64,000 nucleotides of DNA from Bisgaardia hudsonensis (GTDB lineage: Bacteria; Pseudomonadota; Gammaproteobacteria; Enterobacterales; Pasteurellaceae), in the NCBI RefSeq assembly GCF_004345785.1, contig NZ_SLXI01000001.1:338219-402218 (forward strand), read 5' to 3'. The position numbers and the translations under genes were made by a program. Below the pieces are notes generated by a model. That model did no database searches. It saw only the letters and a list, made by a program, of their open reading frames with translations, and had not been told where the DNA came from. How positions within the stretch are numbered: position 1 is the first letter of the stretch; every line of letters begins with the position of its first letter. This document shows positions 60,078 through 64,000 of this stretch, in pieces.

Positions 60078-61088
60078 ATGTCCAGTCTAGGAAAAAATAA
60101 ATCATTAGATTTTTTTAAACAAAATGCGATTTATTTCGTATTATTAATTTTACTCGTTATCATTGTTGGTCAAGACCCTAGTTTTTTGAGTTTACGAAAC
60201 TTTAGTAATATTTTGACTCAATCCTCCGTTCGTTTAATTATTGCATTGGGTGTAGCTGGGTTACTTGTGACTCAAGGTACAGACTTATCTGCTGGTCGTC
60301 AGGTTGGTTTAGCCGCTGTAGTTTCTGCTACAATGCTACAATCTATGGATAACTTTAATAAAGTTTTCCCTGATTTAGGGGAGGTACCAATCCCTGTTGT
60401 CATTTTAGTCGTTGCGGCAGTTGGTGCAGTATTAGGATTACTTAATGGATTAATTATTGCTTATCTTAATGTAACGCCATTTATTGCCACAATGGGAACA
60501 ATGATTATTGTTTATGGTATTAATTCTCTCTACTATGATGCTGTTGGTTCTTCGCCAATTGCTGGATTTAATGAGAGTTTTTCTGAGTTTACTCAAGGTT
60601 TCTTCCGATTAGGTACATTTAACTTATCCTATATTACAATTTATGCGATTTTGGTCTCAGTATTCGTTTGGATTATGTGGAATAAAACTCGCTTTGGTAA
60701 AAATATCTTTGCTATTGGTGGAAATCCTGAAGCCGCAAAAGTATCAGGCGTGAATGTTGCTCGTAATCTCGTTGTTATCTATATGATTGCTGGGGCATTA
60801 TATGGCTTTGGTGGTATGTTAGAAGCAGGGCGTATTGGTAGTGCGACTAATAATTTGGGTTTCTTATATGAATTAGATGCGATTGCTGCTTGCGTAGTTG
60901 GTGGAGTTTCTTTTGCTGGTGGTGTCGGTACAGTTATTGGTGTTGTAACAGGGGTATTGATTTTTACTGTTATTAACTATGGTTTAACTTATATCGGCGT
61001 AAACCCATATTGGCAATATATTATCAAAGGTAGTATCATCATTTTCGCTGTTGCGATTGACTCATTAAAATATGCGAAGAAAAAATAG
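60078..61088 (+). CDS. mglC: Galactose/methyl galactoside ABC importer permease
   Basis: 336 residues with about ten hydrophobic segments of the BPD_transp_2 family; GKNIFAIGGNPEAAKVSGVNVARNLVVIYMIAGALYGFGGMLEAGRIGSATNN is typical of MglC. It completes mglBAC, 20 bases after mglA, and is followed by an unusual terminator. Confidence 0.96.
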   Translation: MSSLGKNKSLDFFKQNAIYFVLLILLVIIVGQDPSFLSLRNFSNILTQSSVRLIIALGVAGLLVTQGTDLSAGRQVGLAAVVSATMLQSMDNFNKVFPDLGEVPIPVVILVVAAVGAVLGLLNGLIIAYLNVTPFIATMGTMIIVYGINSLYYDAVGSSPIAGFNESFSEFTQGFFRLGTFNLSYITIYAILVSVFVWIMWNKTRFGKNIFAIGGNPEAAKVSGVNVARNLVVIYMIAGALYGFGGMLEAGRIGSATNNLGFLYELDAIAACVVGGVSFAGGVGTVIGVVTGVLIFTVINYGLTYIGVNPYWQYIIKGSIIIFAVAIDSLKYAKKK

Positions 61089-61110
61089 TTAGTTTTAACT
61101 TAATATTTGA

Positions 61111-61188
61111 AAACCACCTTAATCGTGATATGCCCCCGCAAGTTGAAACAACTTTTGGGGTGCATATCAAATCGAAGGTGGTTTTTTT
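61111..61188 (+). terminator. Terminator of mglBAC, with a mini-element inserted in its loop
   Basis: AAACCACCTT (61111-61120) pairs with AAGGTGGTTT (61175-61184), followed by a T run. Removing 61126-61169 and one copy of AATCG leaves a classic 10-bp stem with a 5-base loop, the likely original terminator. Confidence 0.85.
61126..61169. mobile_element. 44-bp palindromic mini-element flanked by AATCG direct repeats
   Basis: Two inverted arms begin TGATATGC at each outer end and meet around AAA. The arms agree closely (one gap, two differences over about 20 bases) and read ...CCCC...AAGTTG inward, resembling the termini of IS3-family (IS150-group) insertion sequences as I recall them. Directly outside are AATCG at 61121-61125 and AATCG at 61170-61174, as expected of a 5-bp target duplication. 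There is no coding content. Confidence 0.6.
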
Positions 61189-61197
61189 ATAGATATA

Positions 61198-62337
61198 TTA
61201 TTGTATTAATGATAATTGGTATAGCCTAGCAATATTCTGAGCAGTGGATATTAAATTAGATTGTGCTGATTTTAACGTTTTTTCAATTGAATTTATTTCA
61301 GTAATGATCGGAAATACTGCATCAATACCATAATCATAAACAACTTCATAATCAGACCTTAGGCTACCTACAATCGCAATAACTGGTTTATTAAATTGTT
61401 TGGCTGTTTGAGCTACACCGATAGGTGTTTTTCCTTTGATAGTTTGGCTATCCATACAACCTTCCCCAGTGATAACTAAATCAGCATCTTCAATATATTT
61501 AGGTAATGCTAATATATCAGTAATAAGTTTTATACCAGATTTTAGTTTAACATTAGGTAGAATAAATAGTCCTGCCCCCATACCACCTGCGGCACCTGCT
61601 CCAGATATTTTAGCGATAGCAAAACCAAGTTGTTGTTCAACTTGATTAGCAAAATGTTGTAACCCATTATCAAGCATTTTCACCATTTCAGGCGTAGCAC
61701 CTTTCTGCGGACCAAAAATAGCAGAGGCTCCCAAACTGCCACAAAGTGGGTTACTGACGTCACAAGCTACCTCAATGCTTACTTGCTTTAGACGTGGATC
61801 AAGATTAGATATATCGATACTATCAATCTTTATTAGTGTTTCACCACCAAAACCAATAGTTTGTTGTTGGTAATCTAGAAACTTTGCACCCAATGCTTGT
61901 AACATACCGACACCAGCATCATTAGTTGCACTACCTCCAATGCCTAAAATAATTTTTTGAACACCTAAATCAAGAGCTGATTTAATTAATTCCCCAGTAC
62001 CAAAACTTGTTGTTTTTAATGGATTACGCTGTTCAATCGGTACTAAATGTAGCCCAGAGGCTGCTGACATTTCAATAATTGCAGTTTTCTCATCACCAGA
62101 AAGACCAATAAAAGCATTTACTTTATTACCTAATGGAGCAGTTACTTCAATGTCAATTATTTTTCCTTGTGTTGCATCAATAAGCGATTGAACAGTTCCT
62201 TCTCCACCATCTGCCATTGGAATACAGATATATTCAGCATTTGGAAATATTTTTTTAAATCCTATTTCAATAGCCTTGGCAACTTCTAATGCGCTTAAAC
62301 TTTCTTTGAAACTATCAGGTGCAATAATAATCTTCAT
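61198..62337 (-). CDS. garK: Glycerate kinase
   Basis: 379 residues of the GckA/GarK-type glycerate kinase family. It phosphorylates D-glycerate with ATP. Family motifs: KIIIAPDSFKESLSALEVAKAI at the N-terminus, MADGGEGTVQSL, LGIGGSATNDAGVGMLQALGA, and VITGEGCMDSQTIKGKTPIGVA. It stands alone, convergent with mglC; no glycerate transporter or reductase is adjacent. Confidence 0.95.
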   Translation of the reverse strand: MKIIIAPDSFKESLSALEVAKAIEIGFKKIFPNAEYICIPMADGGEGTVQSLIDATQGKIIDIEVTAPLGNKVNAFIGLSGDEKTAIIEMSAASGLHLVPIEQRNPLKTTSFGTGELIKSALDLGVQKIILGIGGSATNDAGVGMLQALGAKFLDYQQQTIGFGGETLIKIDSIDISNLDPRLKQVSIEVACDVSNPLCGSLGASAIFGPQKGATPEMVKMLDNGLQHFANQVEQQLGFAIAKISGAGAAGGMGAGLFILPNVKLKSGIKLITDILALPKYIEDADLVITGEGCMDSQTIKGKTPIGVAQTAKQFNKPVIAIVGSLRSDYEVVYDYGIDAVFPIITEINSIEKTLKSAQSNLISTAQNIARLYQLSLIQ

Positions 62338-62588
62338 ACATATCCTTAAAATTGAGAGTTATATATTAATCCAAATAAAATATATAATGATTAGAATATA
62401 ATAAAAGATTATCTCAATTTAAAAATAAAATGAATGCTAATATAGTATGAAATTTTTTGATATGGTTTTCAGTGTTATTAGAAAGTAATAATTCAGATGG
62501 GCTTAAAGGAACTTCAATAATGAGAGAATTATAAAAAAGCTAGAATCTTGTAAATTCTAGCTTTAATGAACTTTTTAAAACTTTAGAT

Positions 62589-62674
62589 TGGTGCTCTGAG
62601 CGAGACTTGAACTCGCACGTCCTACGGACACTACCCCCTCAAGATAGCGTGTCTACCAATTCCACCATCAGAGC
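62589..62674 (-). tRNA. tRNA-Leu (anticodon GAG)
   Basis: An 86-nt cloverleaf with a long variable arm. Acceptor GCTCTGA with TCAGAGC, anticodon loop TTGAGGG (GAG), T-arm GAGTTCAAGTCTC, and encoded CCA. Downstream of secG, as leuU is in E. coli. Confidence 0.97.
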
Positions 62675-62694
62675 ATATTGATTAAACTTGTTTT

Positions 62695-63045
62695 TTACTG
62701 TGGTATATCTGAATTTTTTTGTTGTTCTAATACCGCAGGTGCTTCAGCTGGTTTTGATACGGCTTTTTCTGCTACTTCAGATAAATTATCAAAAGTATCA
62801 ACTTTCACATTATTACGGTGAGCATTGATATTACCAATGACTAAACTAATAATGAAAAAAGTTGTAGCTAGAAGTGCTGTTGTACGAGTTAGAAAGTTAC
62901 CAGCACCTACAGAACCAAATACTGTACCAGATGCGCCACCACCAAAAGAAGCACCTGCATTTGCACCTTTTCCTTGTTGGATTAAAATAAAGCCAATCAA
63001 TACAATTGATACAATTAGATAAATAATTAATAGTGCTTGATACAT
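62695..63045 (-). CDS. secG: Protein translocase subunit SecG
   Basis: 116 residues with two membrane segments (about 3-20 and 52-70) and the conserved cytoplasmic loop LIQQGKGANAGASFGGGASGTVFGSVG. SecG stimulates the SecYE channel. The C-terminal third is a polar, Glu/Ala-rich tail of low conservation. Confidence 0.96.
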   Translation of the reverse strand: MYQALLIIYLIVSIVLIGFILIQQGKGANAGASFGGGASGTVFGSVGAGNFLTRTTALLATTFFIISLVIGNINAHRNNVKVDTFDNLSEVAEKAVSKPAEAPAVLEQQKNSDIPQ

Positions 63046-63173
63046 TATAGCGCTCTCTTTATGTGCGAAAAAATAATTAAAATTAACGTGCGAATGTTAA
63101 CGAATATCCTAGCAAGGTGCAAGTAATTTTCAAAAAAATAAAATTAATCGTTTTAAAATCAATCAATTTTTTG

Positions 63174-63182
63174 ACCGCACTT
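63174..63182 (-). other. DNA uptake signal sequence
   Basis: ACCGCACTT in the 289-base gap between secG and the DUF2238 gene. Nothing else was recognised there apart from a likely secG promoter. Confidence 0.8.
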
Positions 63183-63334
63183 TTAAAGAATATTTCTATA
63201 ATAGATATTTAACGACTTTATCCTAATTTGGAAATCTTTCACTGCTAAATGGACTTATTCAATTTTGTGGATTTAATTATTAGGTACAATAAAAATCCTA
63301 TATTTCTATATAATTTTATTAAATTTATCTTCTA

Positions 63335-63955
63335 TTATTTTGATTCGTTATAAATATTTTTTATTTTTTTAGCGAGCTGTTTATTATGTAATTTACTTAA
63401 ACTAATCAAGGCAATTATTGCTCCTAATAAGGCATATCCCATATCAGATTGTGTATCCCAAATATAACCTTGTGTTCCCAGAAAAGCTTCAGCTGAATCG
63501 CCGAAAACTATCGTAGACCACCATTCTAGTAATTCATAAAAACCACTAAAGCCCAAACAAAACATAATAACTAAAAAATATTCCCAATTTTTTGAGTTAA
63601 TAATTTTCTTTCTTATGAAAATTTCTCGCATAATAATTGCAGGGACAAAACCTTGAGCAAAATGTCCTACTTTATCGTAATTATTTCTAGTTAAATCAAA
63701 TATGTCTTTTAATGTATTAAAAAATGGTACTTCAGCATAAGTATAATGCCCTCCTATCATTAAGATAGCACAATGAATTAAAATTAGTGTATAAGCTAAT
63801 GTAGTAAGAGGAAAGGATTGCTCTGTTTTCCATAAGATGAATACTGCAATCAGTGCGGGTATAATTTCTAAAAACCAAGTCAAATAATCCTGAGGTTCAA
63901 TTATTGACCAAGTAAATAGGCTAGAAAATATTATTATCCAAATTTTTTTTAACAT
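63335..63955 (-). CDS. DUF2238 membrane protein (YjdF type)
   Basis: 206 residues with about six hydrophobic segments. The conserved stretches YDKVGHFAQGFVPAIIMREI and GFSGFYELLEWWSTIVFG, then GYIWDTQSDMGYALLGAI, are those of the DUF2238/YjdF inner-membrane family, whose function is not established. Conserved Asp, His, Glu and Trp residues sit at membrane borders. Its start at 63955 is close to the window end, so upstream context is unseen. Confidence 0.85.
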   Translation of the reverse strand: MLKKIWIIIFSSLFTWSIIEPQDYLTWFLEIIPALIAVFILWKTEQSFPLTTLAYTLILIHCAILMIGGHYTYAEVPFFNTLKDIFDLTRNNYDKVGHFAQGFVPAIIMREIFIRKKIINSKNWEYFLVIMFCLGFSGFYELLEWWSTIVFGDSAEAFLGTQGYIWDTQSDMGYALLGAIIALISLSKLHNKQLAKKIKNIYNESK

Positions 63956-64000
63956 ATTATGATTTCTTTGCTGATAAAATATTGGGATATTATCCCTATT

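Overview
The window is a 64 kb piece of chromosome from a member of the Pasteurellaceae, close to the Haemophilus/Pasteurella branch. The DNA is AT-rich, the 9-base uptake signal AAGTGCGGT (and its complement) is scattered through it, often folded into terminators, and the housekeeping genes are of gammaproteobacterial type in familiar local orders (tig-clpP-clpX-lon-ppiD, rpsB-tsf, rnhA/dnaQ-tRNA-Asp, ssb/uvrA, mreBCD, corC-lnt, galTKM, mglBAC, secG-tRNA-Leu). The species cannot be named from the sequence alone.

Layout. 1-1572: end of an isoprenylcysteine methyltransferase-like gene, folD, and two tRNAs (Pro, Arg). 1786-16537: a complete myo-inositol catabolic locus. It holds a kinase-aldolase fusion (iolC with DUF2090), an RpiR-type regulator, iolB, iolA, an extra Gfo/Idh/MocA dehydrogenase, a three-gene sugar ABC importer that probably brings in inositol, then iolD, iolE and iolG. 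I find a 16-bp palindrome, TGAAA-N6-TTTCA, in front of every iol transcription unit, next to CRP-like sites; I propose it is the regulator's operator. 16912-24738: the protein quality-control cluster. 24882-26705: rpsB-tsf with its S2 leader structure. 26811-28440: rnhA, dnaQ and twin tRNA-Asp genes.

28441-43865 is an accessory island between the dnaQ-tRNA-Asp block and the ssb/uvrA block. Its left end carries broken parA and parB genes of the type found in PFGI-1-class integrative conjugative elements; its right end carries a broken integrase. Between them is an RTX secretion locus: a small membrane-anchored gene present twice, a giant RTX protein of FrpC type (Asp-Pro self-processing module, calcium repeats, a subtilisin-like protease with P domain), and its type I exporter (HlyB- and HlyD-like). 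The toxin unit has been duplicated in tandem. The first copy has lost about 6.6 kb of toxin gene and keeps only the two ends; the second is long but has a nonsense codon at codon 33, where the collapsed copy has glutamine.

43866-64000: ssb, uvrA, mreBCD, lnt-corC, the galactose locus (galTKM divergent from a LacI-family regulator and mglBAC, with two clear gal operators and CRP sites), a glycerate kinase, tRNA-Leu, secG and a DUF2238 membrane protein. The mglC terminator contains a 44-bp palindromic mini-element flanked by a 5-bp direct repeat inside its loop.

The most novel material is the RTX-subtilase island, the inositol operator motif, and the mini-element in the mgl terminator. No CRISPR array, rRNA operon or intact insertion sequence was seen.
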